Source of the DNA: Lachnospiraceae bacterium
GTDB lineage: Bacteria; Bacillota; Clostridia; Lachnospirales; Lachnospiraceae
Direction of reading: 5' to 3'
DNA: 64,000 nucleotides
Assembly (NCBI GenBank): GCA_017427415.1
Contig: JAFRSU010000047.1
Coordinates: forward strand, 124,001-188,000
In this document: positions 45,093 to 54,808 of the stretch, in pieces
How the letters are laid out: the number at the start of each line of letters is the position of its first letter
How positions within the stretch are numbered: position 1 is the first letter of the stretch
Notes under the pieces: generated by a model
Told to the model about the DNA's origin: nothing
Databases searched by the model: none
Seen by the model: the letters and a program-made list of their open reading frames with translations, nothing else
Made by a program: the position numbers and the translations under genes

Positions 45093-46214
45093 TTATAAAT
45101 CGATGCCCTCAAATCCGTCCCATACATTCTTACCTGAGTACTTCATGGCAGTTTTCTCACCGCGTAATACGTCAAGTGCAGCATATGCTAATGCTTCCTG
45201 CTCCATCTCACCGGGATATACGCTGATGGGTGCTATGAAGCCGCAGCGCTTCTCGATCCATTCTTTTACATCATTAAATCTCATGAGGCCGCCTGTAAGA
45301 AGTATACCGTCTACCTTACCGCAGAGTACTGCACTCATCTCACCTATCATCTTACATACCTGATAGATCATGGTATTCCATACAAGTGATGCCTTTTTGT
45401 CTCCTGCTTCTACCAATGCATGTATCTTATCGGAATCGGAGGTTCCGAACAGGCTTACAAAACCGCCCGATCTTGCACATAAAAGCTTAGCTTCCTTTAC
45501 GGAATGCTTCTCCACATATTCAAGCATAGAGAGTACGGGTACGCTTCCTATACGGGTGGGTGTGAATGCTCCCTCTCCGTCAGCTCCCATGTTTCCGTCC
45601 ACCATACGTCCATGGTCATGTGCGCTTACTGTAATGCCGCCATCTATATGTGCTACTATGAAGTTACAGTCTTCATATTTCTTGCCGAGTTTTTTGGCAT
45701 GTGCTTCAGCTACTGCCTTCTGGTTTAATACGTGTGAATGTGATACACGGTATACACCCTTGATACCGGTAAGTCTGGCAAGGTCAGAATACTCATCAAC
45801 ATTGGTAGGATTAAGTGTGTATGAAGGCTTTCCGAATTCCTTTGAGAACTGCCATGCAAGCATAACTCCGAGCTTTGCTGGATGTTCGCTTCCGCCTACG
45901 GCTGCTACGGTGTCGTCATAGAGCTTTTCATCTATAACAGTTACACCGCCCGGCTGAGTGCATGCACTGCCGCCACGGCCGACAAATACATCTATGCTCT
46001 TAGGGTCGATGCCCTCTTCCTTTAACATATCCATGATCACGCCATATCTGAAAGGCATCTGGTCATTTACATGCGGGAACTTTAAAAGTACCGGTGCATC
46101 ATGGAACAGGCTGTGCTCAAACAGCAGCTTTTCGTTATCGAACAGGCTCACCTTTGTGGATGTTGAGCCCGGATTGATTACAAGTAATCTGAATACTTTT
46201 TCTGATTCTGACAT
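45093..46214 (-). CDS. buk: Butyrate kinase-type acyl kinase
   Basis: A 373-residue member of the acetokinase family. The phosphate-binding start INPGSTSTKVSLFD near residue 12, VGRGG near 79, SHSHVLNQKAVAEA near 180, AHIDGGITVSAHDHGR near 210, and ILLTGGL near 325 follow the butyrate kinase pattern rather than AckA. It makes ATP from butyryl phosphate or related acyl phosphates. No ptb is adjacent; pta lies next downstream, so the substrate may instead be acetyl phosphate or Pta may supply butyryl phosphate. A consensus promoter lies 150 bp upstream. Confidence 0.85.
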   Translation of the reverse strand: MSESEKVFRLLVINPGSTSTKVSLFDNEKLLFEHSLFHDAPVLLKFPHVNDQMPFRYGVIMDMLKEEGIDPKSIDVFVGRGGSACTQPGGVTVIDEKLYDDTVAAVGGSEHPAKLGVMLAWQFSKEFGKPSYTLNPTNVDEYSDLARLTGIKGVYRVSHSHVLNQKAVAEAHAKKLGKKYEDCNFIVAHIDGGITVSAHDHGRMVDGNMGADGEGAFTPTRIGSVPVLSMLEYVEKHSVKEAKLLCARSGGFVSLFGTSDSDKIHALVEAGDKKASLVWNTMIYQVCKMIGEMSAVLCGKVDGILLTGGLMRFNDVKEWIEKRCGFIAPISVYPGEMEQEALAYAALDVLRGEKTAMKYSGKNVWDGFEGIDL

Positions 46215-46362
46215 TTTTTTCTCCTCGGTCCTCTTTTAATATTATTATTCTTTTTTATGGATTTCCTGTATCCATTTATAATCATATATTATACTTATTA
46301 GAAAAAACCTATTTTATTAGTTTCAAACAAACTATATATTTGATAAATGATACTAATTGATA

Positions 46363-46392
46363 AATATAGCACAATACAGAGTTTTATGTCAA
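46363..46392 (-). promoter_or_regulatory. Promoter of the butyrate-kinase gene
   Basis: Minus strand: TTGACA (46392-46387), 18-bp spacer, TATATT (46368-46363). The resulting ~145-nt leader has two ATTTATCAA direct repeats just after the start site. Confidence 0.65.
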
Positions 46393-46409
46393 TATATTAA
46401 TTTAAAAAA

Positions 46410-46438
46410 TTGACTTCCTTATTAAAATATATTAAAAT
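46410..46438 (+). promoter_or_regulatory. Promoter of the 46543 gene
   Basis: TTGACT (46410-46415), 17-bp spacer, TAAAAT (46433-46438). It is back to back with the butyrate-kinase promoter. Confidence 0.65.
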
Positions 46439-46446
46439 ATAACAAA

Positions 46447-46503
46447 ATTGAAGCCGCACCCAACCTCATGGCTATGCACAGCAGAGGCAGCACAGGCTTC
46501 AAT
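46447..46503 (+). ncRNA. Structured 5' leader of the 46543 gene
   Basis: Directly at the expected transcript start, ATTGAAGCC (46447-46455) pairs with GGCTTCAAT (46495-46503). Inside, CCTC pairs with GAGG and GCT with AGC. No T-run follows, so it is not a terminator. I match it to no riboswitch class that I know. It may be a stability stem or a regulatory leader. Confidence 0.4.
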
Positions 46504-46542
46504 ACTTATTAAATCATATCTACAGAAAGAAGGTACACTGCC

Positions 46543-47193
46543 TTGGATAAAAAAGGAAGCGAGTTAGTTCTTGAGAAAATACGTAAGTCCGCGCACAACG
46601 GAATGGTTGCAGGTATAGTATTGGCAGTATTGTTCGGACCGGTTTCCCTGTTCGGTATATTTATGACCATAAGGGACGGTTTCGAGGATTACAGCGTTAT
46701 GTTCATCTTCTTCGCCGCTATTCTGGCTCTGGGAATAGTTTTGATCGTGATCAATAAGAAAAAAGTCAATGATCCTACACAGTCGGGTGTCATAAAAAGA
46801 AATCCCAATATCCTTGAAATGGCTGACGAGCTGATAGATAACAAGGTATACGAGGATCAGTTCCTTATCCTCTCTCCCCGTATCATAGCCAACGCTCTTG
46901 ATATCACCCAGATTTCCTATACCGACGAAGTGTTCCTTGTATATGTTTATATCCACCGTACCAACGGAGTTGTTGATACCAAGCAGTTGAAGCTTGAGAC
47001 CGCTCACGGTATGATGGGCTTCAATATCATCCGTAAGAAGGATGAAGAGGTTGATTTCCTTATGCGTAATGTCTTAGCTCACTGCCGTTATGCAAGAGCC
47101 GGCTACACCAAGGAAAGCCTTGCATACCTTAACCAGATGCGTGAACTCTGGAAGAAAGATCAGGCTGCTAAAACCAATACACCCAATATTTAA
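46543..47193 (+). CDS. Unrecognised two-helix membrane protein with cytoplasmic domain
   Basis: A 216-residue protein starting at a TTG with GAAGG upstream. Two membrane helices occupy residues ~20-38 and 50-70 (GMVAGIVLAVLFGPVSLFGI, VMFIFFAAILALGIVLIVIN), followed by a soluble domain of ~140 residues beginning after a KKKVND loop. The soluble part (DQFLILSPRIIANALDITQI) has no family that I recognise. It stands alone, with a promoter, structured leader and terminator. Confidence 0.65.
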   Translation: MDKKGSELVLEKIRKSAHNGMVAGIVLAVLFGPVSLFGIFMTIRDGFEDYSVMFIFFAAILALGIVLIVINKKKVNDPTQSGVIKRNPNILEMADELIDNKVYEDQFLILSPRIIANALDITQISYTDEVFLVYVYIHRTNGVVDTKQLKLETAHGMMGFNIIRKKDEEVDFLMRNVLAHCRYARAGYTKESLAYLNQMRELWKKDQAAKTNTPNI

Positions 47194-47195
47194 CT

Positions 47196-47225
47196 TTTCA
47201 TCCTGAGCATAGCGAAGGAGCTTTA
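47196..47225. repeat. Diverged family A copy after the 46543 gene
   Basis: TCATCCTGAGCATAGCGAAG then GAGCTTT, only a few bases after the TAA. A single unit, not a pair. Confidence 0.65.
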
Positions 47226-47237
47226 ATCTCTAACTCA

Positions 47238-47276
47238 AACAGAGCCAACATGAATTATCATGCTGGCTCTGTTTTT
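47238..47276. terminator. Bidirectional terminator between the 46543 gene and the ABC exporter
   Basis: CAGAGCCAACATGA and TCATGCTGGCTCTG pair around ATTA, with AAAC before and TTTTT after. It can serve both convergent genes. Confidence 0.9.
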
Positions 47277-47326
47277 ATGTACATATCCTGCCTTACATAT
47301 TCTGTCCTGCCTGCTTCCTTATCCTA

Positions 47327-49135
47327 TTAACCTGCCTGGGTCCTGTACATCTCGGCGTATTTGCCGTTAAGCGATATAAGCTCATCATGGGAGCCTTTTT
47401 CGGCTATCCGGCCGTCCTCTATCAATATGATGATATCGGAATCCCTGATGGTGGACAGTCTGTGTGCTATGATAAAGGATGTCCTGTTCTCACATATCTT
47501 TAACATCGCATTTCTTATCTTCTGCTCGGTCACGGTATCTACCGAGCTTGTAGCCTCATCAAGTATCATGATGGGAGCATTGGTAAGCACCGCCCTGGCT
47601 ATCGTGAGCAGCTGTCTCTCACCCTGCGAGAGCTCCATGCCGCCCTGTTCGAGTACCGTATCGTACCCGTGCGGGAGTCTTTCTATAAATGCATCTGCAC
47701 CGGCCGCTCTTGCGGCTTCTTTTATCTCATCTATCGAGGCATCCTCATGTCCGTATGAGATATTATTTCTGACGGTATCGGCGAAAAGGGCTGTATCCTG
47801 CAATACTACACCGAATATCTTTCGCAGATCCCCCATCCTGTAATCTCTTAGGTCATGGCCGTCTAAGTATATGCTTCCTTCATTTACATCATAAAAACGG
47901 GTAAGCAGATTGATGATAGTGGTCTTACCCGAACCTGTTGGCCCGACTATGGCTACCTTCCTGCCGGCAGGTATTTTTAACGAAATGTTCTTTAATATCT
48001 GCTTGCTCTCATCATATCCGAAGCTTACATCCTTAAATTCCACCTCACCCTTAGGTGCTTCAAGGTCTAAAGCATTTTCCATATCGGCGGGCTCAGGCTC
48101 CTCATCCATGATCTCAAATACACGCTCAGCACCTGCCACTGCAGTCTGCAGGTTGTTGTATACGTTTGCTATATCTACAAAAGGTCTTGTAAACTGTCTG
48201 GAGTATAAAAGGAACGTACTGATAAGTCCTATGTCCGTGATCCTTCCATTGACAAACAAAAGACCGCTGATAACCGCTATAGCGAGATAACAGATATTGT
48301 TGATCACGTTCATTAAAGGCATAAGATATCCGGACCAGATCAGTGCCCTGATGGATGTCTTGCACAGATTTTCGTTCTTTCTGTCGAAGTCTGCCTGCAT
48401 GGCCTGTTCACGACCGAATGCTTTTACTACAGTGAGTCCTGATATGCCTTCCTCTATCTGACCGTTAAGTATTCCGAGGTTCTTCTGCTGTTCGCGGAAA
48501 AGCTTTCTGGTCTGTCTCGTCACTACCTTTGTGAGTACAAATATCATGCCGACACTGCACAGGGTTACCATGGTAAGTAACGGGCTCAATATTATCATCA
48601 TGGTAAAGATACCGATGATGGTAAATATATAGGTCATGAGCAGCGTGATCGAGCTCGATATGGTGGTACTTATATTATCGACATCATTGGTAAGCCTGCT
48701 CATGAGCTCGCCATGCTGATGCTTATCGAAAAACTTCAGCGGCAGCTCTTTGATCTTTCCGAACAGTACCTGACGTATATGATTAATGATCCTCTGTCCT
48801 ATAGCCGCCATCAGGAACTGCTGCATGAACTTGACAAACCAATCACATACGTACAGTCCTGCCAACAGCATTAGCAATGTAGTGATGGTGTCCCCGTTGC
48901 TGATACGTGTGATGATATTACCTGTAAGTCTCGGTGATACTATCGAGGCTGCCGAAGAAAAAGCCGAGAGCATAAGTACCCAGCCAAGTCCCTTCCTGTG
49001 ACCTTTGGTTAAGTCCCAGAGCCTTTTAAGCGTACCTTTTAAGTTTTTAGGTTTTACTACCACCGTACCCCTGCCCGGTCTCGATATACCGTTCAGATTC
49101 CGCGGCGGCACCGAAGTTATCCTTGATTCTGCCAT
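47327..49135 (-). CDS. ABC exporter half-transporter with complete ATPase site
   Basis: A 602-residue fused membrane-ATPase subunit: six helices to ~residue 335, then the nucleotide-binding domain with Walker A GPTGSGKTTIIN near 395, signature LSQGERQLL near 495, and Walker B IMILDEATSSVD near 515 with the catalytic Glu intact. It starts 13 bases after its partner at 49149; the two form a heterodimeric exporter of the BmrCD/LmrCD type, exporting a drug, lipid or peptide. Substrate unknown. Confidence 0.92.
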   Translation of the reverse strand: MAESRITSVPPRNLNGISRPGRGTVVVKPKNLKGTLKRLWDLTKGHRKGLGWVLMLSAFSSAASIVSPRLTGNIITRISNGDTITTLLMLLAGLYVCDWFVKFMQQFLMAAIGQRIINHIRQVLFGKIKELPLKFFDKHQHGELMSRLTNDVDNISTTISSSITLLMTYIFTIIGIFTMMIILSPLLTMVTLCSVGMIFVLTKVVTRQTRKLFREQQKNLGILNGQIEEGISGLTVVKAFGREQAMQADFDRKNENLCKTSIRALIWSGYLMPLMNVINNICYLAIAVISGLLFVNGRITDIGLISTFLLYSRQFTRPFVDIANVYNNLQTAVAGAERVFEIMDEEPEPADMENALDLEAPKGEVEFKDVSFGYDESKQILKNISLKIPAGRKVAIVGPTGSGKTTIINLLTRFYDVNEGSIYLDGHDLRDYRMGDLRKIFGVVLQDTALFADTVRNNISYGHEDASIDEIKEAARAAGADAFIERLPHGYDTVLEQGGMELSQGERQLLTIARAVLTNAPIMILDEATSSVDTVTEQKIRNAMLKICENRTSFIIAHRLSTIRDSDIIILIEDGRIAEKGSHDELISLNGKYAEMYRTQAG

Positions 49136-49148
49136 TTTTTATTCCTTT

Positions 49149-50933
49149 TCAAGCAATTTTCCCGATCTGGGACTCATATATCTCACGGTATGTCTGACAT
49201 TTTTCAAGCAGTTCCGCATGTGTACCGAATCCCTGTACCACTCCGTTATTGAGACACAGTATCCTGTCCGCTCTCATGACGGTCGAGATCCTCTGGCTGA
49301 TGAGCAGCACAGTCGCCTTTTTCTCCATCTCGCCCAAACCCTTAAGTACCGTACTCTCCGTATTGGCATCAAGAGCACTTGTACAGTCGTCAAGTATAAG
49401 TATACCCGGGTCTCTGATGAGGGCTCTGGCTAAAGAAAGCCTCTGCTTTTGTCCGCCTGATAAGTTTACGCCGCCCTGTCCGAGCAGAGTATCATAACCG
49501 TCTTTTGTCTTTTCTATAAAGTCAGCCGCGCAGGCAATCCCTGCAGCCTTATATATCCTCTGCTTATCCTCTTCTGTTATCTGTGAACCTGTTAAACTAT
49601 TATCATCAGCTTTACCATCTGCTTTTAACGCTGCCTTGATATCTTTCTTTTCAAGTCCCCAGCTTAAGTTCTCCATGATGGTGCCGCTGAAGAGCAATGC
49701 TTTCTGGGCTACTAATGCCACCCTGCTCCTTAGGTATTCCTCATCTATCTCATTTACATTTACGCCGTCTACCAGTATCTCTCCCCCGGATGCATCATAA
49801 AATCTCGGTATAAGGTTTACCAGGCTGCTCTTTCCCGAACCTGTCGGTCCTATTATGCCTATCGTCTCACCCGGAGACGCCGTAAATGTTATATGGCTCA
49901 ATGCATCACGGGATGCCCCTGCGTAAGCAAAGGATACATCCTTAAACTCTATGGTACCTTTGATATCGGGGCGCTGGGGATTTTCTGCCTTCTTCTGTGC
50001 AGGCTTTTCATCAAGCACTTCCCTGATACGTTCTGACGATGCCAGAGCCCTTACTGCGTTATTTATGACATTTGATATAAAGTTAAGGGCAAAAAGAACC
50101 TGACCCATGTAGTTGACCGATGCCATGAGCCTGCCTATATCCGATGCATTTTGATTTTTGGAGATAAAAAGAAGTAATACTATACCGAAGTTGACGGTAA
50201 GATTGATAAGAGGGGCAAACATAGCCATTGCCCGAAGTGCTGAAGTATTGGCTGCAGCAAGATTATCCGAAGCATCCTTAAACTTTTCGGTTTCCTTGTC
50301 TTCGGCCCTGAATGCTTTTACTACACGTACCGATGAAAGGAACTCTCTCGATACTCCGTTCAGCTTGTCGAGTTTTTTCTGGACCTTGCCGAACCGGGGA
50401 TATCCTACGAATATATTTGCCACTATCAGAAGCGTAGCTATCAGGATGATCACTATCATGATCGGAGCCTGCTTCGGGGTCTGTATGATGATAAGGATAA
50501 CAGCCCCGATACCTGTGATCGGAGCCTTTATCATGATCCTCATTATACTGTTGATGAAGTCCTGTATCTGTGTGACATCATTGGTGATCCTTGTGATGAT
50601 GGATGCAGGCTGAAGTCTGTCTATATTTTCTAAAGACAGACTCTGTACATTTTTATATATGTCGTGTCTTATCTCTTTTCCTATGGTCTGGGAAGTACGG
50701 CTGGCAAAATGGTTGCGCATGACCGCACAGAAAGCTCCGAACAACGCAATACCGAGCATGATGCCGCCATACATAAGTATGCGACTTACATCGGCATTTG
50801 CCACACCTTCATCCACGATATATGACATATACGTGGGCTGCATCAGATCCGCTACCGCTTCTAATGTAAGGAACGCGGTAGATATCAGGAATATCACGAT
50901 ATGCCTTTTTAAATAGCTTAAAATGAGTTTCAT
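49149..50933 (-). CDS. ABC exporter half-transporter with degenerate catalytic residue
   Basis: A 594-residue fused subunit: six helices, Walker A GPTGSGKSSLVN near 372, signature LSGGQKQRLS near 493, and Walker B ILILDDCTSALD near 515 where the usual catalytic Glu is Asp. That is the standard asymmetry of heterodimeric exporters. A ~20-residue insertion (KADGKADDNSLTGSQ) lies between the Q-loop and signature. It follows the hydrogenase-like sensor gene closely. Confidence 0.92.
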   Translation of the reverse strand: MKLILSYLKRHIVIFLISTAFLTLEAVADLMQPTYMSYIVDEGVANADVSRILMYGGIMLGIALFGAFCAVMRNHFASRTSQTIGKEIRHDIYKNVQSLSLENIDRLQPASIITRITNDVTQIQDFINSIMRIMIKAPITGIGAVILIIIQTPKQAPIMIVIILIATLLIVANIFVGYPRFGKVQKKLDKLNGVSREFLSSVRVVKAFRAEDKETEKFKDASDNLAAANTSALRAMAMFAPLINLTVNFGIVLLLFISKNQNASDIGRLMASVNYMGQVLFALNFISNVINNAVRALASSERIREVLDEKPAQKKAENPQRPDIKGTIEFKDVSFAYAGASRDALSHITFTASPGETIGIIGPTGSGKSSLVNLIPRFYDASGGEILVDGVNVNEIDEEYLRSRVALVAQKALLFSGTIMENLSWGLEKKDIKAALKADGKADDNSLTGSQITEEDKQRIYKAAGIACAADFIEKTKDGYDTLLGQGGVNLSGGQKQRLSLARALIRDPGILILDDCTSALDANTESTVLKGLGEMEKKATVLLISQRISTVMRADRILCLNNGVVQGFGTHAELLEKCQTYREIYESQIGKIA

Positions 50934-50942
50934 TTTACAACC

Positions 50943-52874
50943 TTACCTTAACATATTCTCCAGATCATTCTTAACCTGATCCGTAGTTTCCATCACAACA
51001 TCCACCGAAGAAGTCTCTTCGGTTATGGATTCAACGAGATAACCGGTATCCCTGTTCACTGAGGAAACGATTTCTCTAAGCTTATCTGCTTCCTCAAGCA
51101 GCTTTTCCACCAGTTCTCTTATGTCCATATTGTTGCGGTTGGAATCGGCTACTGCTTTGCTTGAATTTTCGGCAAGTATCTGTATTTCGTTGGCTACCAC
51201 CGCAAATCCTCTTCCTGCGTCCCCAGCTCTTGCCGCTTCTATAGAGGCATTGAGTGAAAGCAGATTCGTCTGGGTGGCAATGGCTATTACCTGACCGTTG
51301 TTATTGTCAAGTCTGTCGATGTAGCCGCTGATGGTATTAAGGGATTCCTTAAGCGTATTGGCACATCTGTCTATATCCTGCATCGCATCGGATATATTAC
51401 CGCTCTGTACGGCATTGTCAATTGTAGCCTGTTTTATGGAGTCTATGGACTTATCCATATCCTCAAAACTGTCATTTATCTTTTTGAGCAGTGCTGCCAC
51501 TCTGTTTCTCGATCTGTCATTAGAATCTTTTAAATCCTCTGCCAGCTTGATGTTCTCTTCCTTTTCCAAAATGGCCAGATCGCTCATGTAATGCACACAG
51601 TTTTCCTTACGACTGAAACCGTTATGTATAGCTTCCGCCATCGACCTGCAGTTGGAATATCCGCAGCAGCCGCAGTTGATATTCTGCTTTTCCTTTGTAT
51701 CTTTAAGCATATCCTTATAGATAGCTTTTTCGTCCGAAGCAAAGAGTTCCTTTAATTTTGTTCTCTCGCTCTTATCCGTATATTTAGTTAGGAAATCGTT
51801 AAGATCAAGCTTTTCAAACTGCTTGTTTAATGCCTTTAATCTTTTTTCGGGTGTAAGTTTCTTACCCCACGCTGATTTTTTGGAATCCTTCTTGCTGTCG
51901 TTCCTTATCTGCTGGATGGCGCAGAATATCTCCTCGTTATCATAATTATCTTCTTCTATACCGGTACCGTACAGACAGCCTCCTATACAGTTCAGCGCAT
52001 CTATAAATAGATAAGGCAGTTTTCCGGAACGTATAAGCTCCTTGTTCCGCTTAAGATAATCATACATGTGCTTTTCGCCTTCCATCTGACGGATCAGCAC
52101 ATCCTCTCCCAAGAGCCAGTATACATTCTCCTTTAATCCGCCCGGCATAGGATATATCGATCCTAAACCGTACTCTATCTCATCCTTATAAGGAGTGTAA
52201 TCTGTTACAGGGTGTTTCTTCAAATACGCGATCAAATGCCCGAATGTCAGATTATATGACATAAGTCCGGCATTTCTGTCGTCATCTATTTCATTTTTCT
52301 TGGCGATACACGGGCTGATAAATGCAAGCTTATCTATCAAACCTTTATACTTACGTAAATATATGGCTGCACACATCATGGGTGACTGCACGGGGAAGAG
52401 CTTGGGCAAAAGCTCGGGTACATATTTCTCGATATATCCGACAACAGCAGGGCATGGCTGTGATATGCCGCCCAGGAAATCATACTTTTGTATGTAATTA
52501 ATATAACCCCAGGTACATATATCGGCTCCGAAGGATACACTTATCATCCTGTTGACTCCGAGTGCTTTAAGCTGCCCGAGGATATCTTCATATTCATTCG
52601 GATAATTCGCCTTGAATGCGGGTGCAATAAGAACGGATATATTTACTCCCCTCTTTAAGTCATCAAAGAACCGTTCTACATCATCCACATATTCTCTTGC
52701 ATGATGCTCACATACATCTATACATGCTCCGCATGCTACGCACTTTTCAGGATCTACTACTATCCTGCTTTTTCCTCCTTCAAGTACAGAAAGATTAGCG
52801 CCCGCGCAGCTGCATGCACCTACACAGCGATTACATCCTATGCAGTTTTCGTTTGTTCTGATCAGATCGCCCAT
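50943..52874 (-). CDS. [FeFe]-hydrogenase-like sensor fused to a methyl-accepting signalling domain
   Basis: A 643-residue cytoplasmic fusion. Residues 11-57 hold two [4Fe-4S] ferredoxin motifs ([22 protein letters not shown]). Residues ~75-330 match the H-cluster domain of [FeFe] hydrogenases, with QPCPAVV near 140, [11 protein letters not shown] near 190 and [11 protein letters not shown] near 295 as the three cluster loops. [10 protein letters not shown] cluster motif lies near 405. The last ~200 residues are a methyl-accepting/coiled-coil domain ([20 protein letters not shown] near 530). No membrane segment. It fits the HydS-type sensory group, not a producing enzyme. It has its own promoter. 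Confidence 0.88.
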   Translation of the reverse strand: MGDLIRTNENCIGCNRCVGACSCAGANLSVLEGGKSRIVVDPEKCVACGACIDVCEHHAREYVDDVERFFDDLKRGVNISVLIAPAFKANYPNEYEDILGQLKALGVNRMISVSFGADICTWGYINYIQKYDFLGGISQPCPAVVGYIEKYVPELLPKLFPVQSPMMCAAIYLRKYKGLIDKLAFISPCIAKKNEIDDDRNAGLMSYNLTFGHLIAYLKKHPVTDYTPYKDEIEYGLGSIYPMPGGLKENVYWLLGEDVLIRQMEGEKHMYDYLKRNKELIRSGKLPYLFIDALNCIGGCLYGTGIEEDNYDNEEIFCAIQQIRNDSKKDSKKSAWGKKLTPEKRLKALNKQFEKLDLNDFLTKYTDKSERTKLKELFASDEKAIYKDMLKDTKEKQNINCGCCGYSNCRSMAEAIHNGFSRKENCVHYMSDLAILEKEENIKLAEDLKDSNDRSRNRVAALLKKINDSFEDMDKSIDSIKQATIDNAVQSGNISDAMQDIDRCANTLKESLNTISGYIDRLDNNNGQVIAIATQTNLLSLNASIEAARAGDAGRGFAVVANEIQILAENSSKAVADSNRNNMDIRELVEKLLEEADKLREIVSSVNRDTGYLVESITEETSSVDVVMETTDQVKNDLENMLR

Positions 52875-52922
52875 AAGATCACCTCTGACTACTATATATC
52901 AAAAAAGTGTACAGATATATTC

Positions 52923-52951
52923 ATTATACCTCAAAGCATAGTCATTGACAA
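52923..52951 (-). promoter_or_regulatory. Promoter of the hydrogenase-like sensor
   Basis: Minus strand: TTGTCA (52951-52946), 17-bp spacer, TATAAT (52928-52923). Confidence 0.7.
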
Positions 52952-52997
52952 CAATTTTCTTGAAAACCATGACGGTTAGGTATTGATTGTCACGTAT

Positions 52998-53029
52998 AAA
53001 AAATGCCACCGGATACTTCCGATGGCACT
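52998..53029 (-). terminator. Terminator of gpmI
   Basis: Minus strand: TGCCATCGGA, AGTA loop, TCCGGTGGCA, then TTTTTT. It starts ~33 bases after the gpmI stop. Confidence 0.92.
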
Positions 53030-53060
53030 AAAGCTTTATAAGTTTTATAAATATGTGTTA

Positions 53061-54623
53061 TTACTTAACAAGAAGAGACTCTCCCGTCATCTCCTTAGGC
53101 TTAGGTATCTCCATGATCTCTAAGAGTGTAGGAATGATATCAGCCAGTTTGCCGCCCTCACGTAATTTTACACCGTCCTTATAGTTTACAAGGATGAAAG
53201 GAACGGGGTTGGTGGTATGAGCGGTGAAAGGAGCACCTGTCTCATAGTCGATAAGCTGCTCTGCATTGCCGTGGTCTGCGCAGATGAACATGGTGCCGTC
53301 CACTTCCTTGATAAATGTCTCAAGCTCGCCTAAGCACTCATCTATTACTTCGATAGCCTTGATAGCTGAAGGAAGCACGCCGGTATGACCTACCATGTCG
53401 GGATTAGCGAAGTTACAGATGATAACATCATAGTATGCATTTCCGTCTTCGTCCTTCTTGGTGATAGCTTGGCTTAACTTATCACATACGGTATAAGCGC
53501 TCATTCTGGGCTTCTTATCATATGTGGGAACATACTTAGGTGAATCAACTAAGATCCTGTCCTCACCCGGATTGGGAGCCTCTACGCCGCCGTTAAAGAA
53601 GAATGTAACATGTGCATACTTCTCTGTCTCAGCGATACGTGCCTGCTTTAAGCCGAGCTTAGAGATATACTCGCCGAATGTATTGGTAAGCTGTACCTTT
53701 TCAAAGGCTACAGTCTTGTTCTTGATGGTAACATCGTACTCTGTGAAGCATACATATGTAAGAGGAAGGAATCCGTTTCTTCTCTCAAATCCGTCGAACT
53801 GCTCGTCACACATAGCATGAGTGATCTCTCTTGCACGGTCGGGACGGAAGTTAAAAAATATTACAGAATCATTTGCCTTGATGGTAGCTACGGGAGCTCC
53901 GTTCTTCTTTACTACGAAAGGTACTACGAACTCATCTGTAACGCCTGCGTCGTATGATGCCTGGATACCGGCTGTAGCGGACTCAGCCTCATTGCCCTCG
54001 CCGTATACGAGTGCCGCATAACCCTTTTCTACTCTGTCCCAGTTCTTATCACGGTCCATTACATAGTAACGGCCCTGAACAGAAGCAACCTCGCCTACAC
54101 CGATTTTAGCCATCTCTGCTTCTAGCTGAGCTACATAGTCCTTACCTGATGCGGGAGGAGTGTCACGTCCGTCAAGGAAGCAGTGAACATATACCTTCTT
54201 AAGGTCATTACGCTTTGCGAGCTCTAAAAGTCCGTAGATATGTGTGATATGGCTGTGAACGCCGCCGTCTGATACAAGTCCGTAGAGATGAAGTGCCGAA
54301 TCATTCTTCTTGCAGTTCTCAACTGCACGGAGAAGCTCGGGATTCTTAAAGAAGTCACCATCCTGGATCTCCTTGGTGATACGTGTAAGGTCCTGATATA
54401 CGATACGTCCTGCACCCATGTTAAGGTGTCCAACCTCTGAGTTACCCATCTGTCCGTCGGGAAGTCCTACGAACATACCGGATGCGTTACCCTTAACAAA
54501 AGGATACTCCTTCATCAATCTGTCCATAACGGGTGTCTTTGCCTGAGCTACTGCATTGCCCTCGGTCTTGTCGTTTAATCCGTACCCGTCGAGGATCAAT
54601 AAAACTGTCGGTTTCTTAGCCAT
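53061..54623 (-). CDS. gpmI: 2,3-bisphosphoglycerate-independent phosphoglycerate mutase
   Basis: A 520-residue enzyme that interconverts 3- and 2-phosphoglycerate in lower glycolysis, using two Mn ions. The alkaline phosphatase-type core has LILDGYGLND near residue 9, GNSEVGHLNMGAGR near 60 with the catalytic Ser, VHCFLDGRDTPP near 145, and the metal ligands in FICADHGNAEQ near 450. The start at 54623 (MAKKPTV) has AGGAGG upstream; an in-frame ATG at 54659 does not. Confidence 0.97.
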   Translation of the reverse strand: MAKKPTVLLILDGYGLNDKTEGNAVAQAKTPVMDRLMKEYPFVKGNASGMFVGLPDGQMGNSEVGHLNMGAGRIVYQDLTRITKEIQDGDFFKNPELLRAVENCKKNDSALHLYGLVSDGGVHSHITHIYGLLELAKRNDLKKVYVHCFLDGRDTPPASGKDYVAQLEAEMAKIGVGEVASVQGRYYVMDRDKNWDRVEKGYAALVYGEGNEAESATAGIQASYDAGVTDEFVVPFVVKKNGAPVATIKANDSVIFFNFRPDRAREITHAMCDEQFDGFERRNGFLPLTYVCFTEYDVTIKNKTVAFEKVQLTNTFGEYISKLGLKQARIAETEKYAHVTFFFNGGVEAPNPGEDRILVDSPKYVPTYDKKPRMSAYTVCDKLSQAITKKDEDGNAYYDVIICNFANPDMVGHTGVLPSAIKAIEVIDECLGELETFIKEVDGTMFICADHGNAEQLIDYETGAPFTAHTTNPVPFILVNYKDGVKLREGGKLADIIPTLLEIMEIPKPKEMTGESLLVK

Positions 54624-54726
54624 GATATTTCCTCCTGATATATATTTATTATCCTTCAATTCTCAATACCGTAAACGATGGCATGCATTAATTTACACTA
54701 CCATATTCAGGTCACTTCAAAACATT

Positions 54727-54756
54727 AAAAATCGGGGCTAAGATTTCGCCCCGAAA
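54727..54756 (-). terminator. Terminator after the small AT-rich gene at 54809
   Basis: Minus strand: TCGGGGC, nine-base loop, GCCCCGA, then TTTTT. Confidence 0.85.
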
Positions 54757-54808
54757 TTAGCCGCTTAACATTATAATGCTCACTTTTTCATAAGTCAAGC
54801 AAATATTA

